A DNA stretch of 6,681 nt from Sporichthyaceae bacterium (GTDB lineage Bacteria > Actinomycetota > Actinomycetes > JACCUZ01): contig JACCUZ010000054.1 of the NCBI GenBank assembly GCA_013698395.1, positions 1 through 6,681 on the forward strand, read 5' to 3'. The notes under the pieces are model-generated. The model saw only the letters and a program-made list of their open reading frames with translations. It did not search any database and was not told where the DNA came from. The stretch's first letter is position 1, and the number at the start of each line of letters is the position of its first letter. Position numbers and translations under genes: made by a program. Shown here piece after piece: positions 6,031-6,681 of the stretch.

Positions 6031-6092
6031 GGATCAGCGGGCTGTCGGCGGTTTCGCCCGTAGATCGTCCCGACGGACGGCTTGGGCTCAGG

Positions 6093-6106
6093 TGTCCCGC
6101 GTCAAG
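6093..6106. repeat. Probable terminal inverted repeat (outer end) of the IS3-like element
   Basis: TGTCCCGCGTCAAG begins with TG and lies immediately past the transposase coding region; the TGA stop (complement of 6102-6104) falls inside it. No partner copy is available in the window to confirm the repeat. Confidence 0.4.
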
Positions 6107-6681
6107 AAAGTGGCAGGGCTTCGGGCTCGGGGAAGGTGAGGATCCTCGGGTCGGCGGCGCGGGTGTGGACCTCGACCGGGCGGTGCCAGCTCAGGGCCTC
6201 GTGGGGTCGGATGTTGTTGAACTCGAGCCGGTGTTCCTCGGCCTCGCGAATCAGGTCCAGCGCGTCGCTGATGGGCTGGCGGTAGAGCCGCTCGTACTTC
6301 AGCGACTCAAACGCCCGTTCACGGACTCCGTTCTGGCCGGGTGACCTCACCCGGGTGCGGACATGTCGCAGCTCGGGCCGGCCGGCGATCAGGGCGCTGA
6401 ACCGAAACGAGCGGAACGGGCCGCCGTTGTCGGTGACGAGCGTGATCGGGACGATCTCGCCGGTGTCGGGCTCGGTCAGGTGCTCGACCAGCGGCACAGC
6501 ACCGAGGAGTCGCTGGGCTTCGGCCAGGGCGAGCTCGACCGCGGTGATCGCGTCGTGCTGGTTGGCCGTCGGGGACCAGTGCCAGCCGAACTCGTACTTG
6601 GACCAGTAGTCCGCCACCCCGGCGACCCGCCAGGTCCCGCCGGTCGGAGTCTCGTACTCGCTGAAGTCCAGCTGCCAGACC
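6102..6681 (-). CDS. IS3-like DDE transposase (integrase core), 5'-truncated by the window
   Basis: This is the catalytic half of a transposase of the retroviral-integrase (rve) type that cuts and joins IS ends. The frame is open to the window edge, giving about 192 residues. The triad is D of WQLDF (6666-6668), D of VTDNGG (6429-6431) and E of NGVRER (6318-6320), with 36 residues between the second D and the E, matching the D-D-35-E pattern. The FNNIRPHEAL motif, a hallmark of IS3 OrfB and relatives, follows near 6220. The internal GTG at 6617 is not the real start, since conserved coding sequence including the first catalytic D lies upstream. The N-terminal HTH part, or a separate OrfA, would be outside the window. 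The visible part has no frameshift or stop, so it may be functional. Confidence 0.9.
   Translation of the reverse strand, partial: VWQLDFSEYETPTGGTWRVAGVADYWSKYEFGWHWSPTANQHDAITAVELALAEAQRLLGAVPLVEHLTEPDTGEIVPITLVTDNGGPFRSFRFSALIAGRPELRHVRTRVRSPGQNGVRERAFESLKYERLYRQPISDALDLIREAEEHRLEFNNIRPHEALSWHRPVEVHTRAADPRILTFPEPEALPLS

Larger units (their letters stand above)
6093..6681 (-). mobile_element. IS3-like insertion sequence, transposase 3' part and one end
   Basis: A minus-strand DDE transposase runs in from the right edge and stops at 6102. Just beyond its stop, the plus strand reads TGTCCCGCGTCAAG from 6093, which has the TG start and form seen at ends of IS3- and IS481-type elements, and contains the transposase stop codon. 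The other end and the duplication are outside the window, so the boundary at 6093 is provisional. The family assignment within the rve-type elements is also open. Confidence 0.7.

Noticed and set aside
6076..6105. Outward promoter from the IS3-like end toward the membrane protein (TTGACG on the minus strand, 6105-6100)
   Set aside because: The -35-like hexamer exists, but the region 16-18 bp downstream is GC-rich with nothing like a -10, unlike the IS21 side.
5327..6139. 270-codon plus-strand open frame opposite the membrane protein
   Set aside because: The translation is H/D/E/R-rich, as expected for the antisense of hydrophobic codons, and it runs into the IS3-like terminus. The minus-strand frame has well-formed membrane segments.

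Overview
The window is high-GC DNA with strong G/C preference at third codon positions, Shine-Dalgarno-led genes and IS types typical of Actinomycetota. An actinobacterium (perhaps of the Nocardioides or Micrococcales kind) is an inference; nothing here fixes the genus. It looks like accessory chromosome: four unrelated-looking genes lie between two insertion sequences of different families, each running off one end of the window.

Positions 1-1836 are the right-hand part of an IS21-family element. It holds a broken istA (DDE transposase; one frameshift near 561 and an apparently short C-terminus), an intact istB (AAA+ helper ATPase), and the right terminus with two copies of an 18-bp terminal repeat ending in GTTGACA. 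That last hexamer is a perfect outward -35 box and may drive the next gene.

Positions 1895-6013 carry, in alternating orientation, a secreted GH26-like glycoside hydrolase lipoprotein (+), a fused Alg14/Alg13-type glycosyltransferase (-), a PAPS-dependent sulfotransferase (+) and an unrecognised multi-pass membrane protein (-). The middle two are divergent across a 342-bp regulatory region; the outer pairs are convergent. Together they suggest a small module for making, sulfating and trimming a cell-surface or exported glycan, but no pathway can be assigned from the window.

Positions 6093-6681 are the 3' part of an IS3-like (DDE/rve) element on the minus strand, with its probable terminus at 6093. 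The two IS elements read inward toward the cargo, and the hydrolase and membrane-protein genes each begin within about 80 bp of an IS end. I saw no tRNA, rRNA, CRISPR array, phage gene or defence gene. The most checkable observations are the istA lesion, the possible IS21-borne hybrid promoter and the IS-bounded glycan/sulfation gene set.
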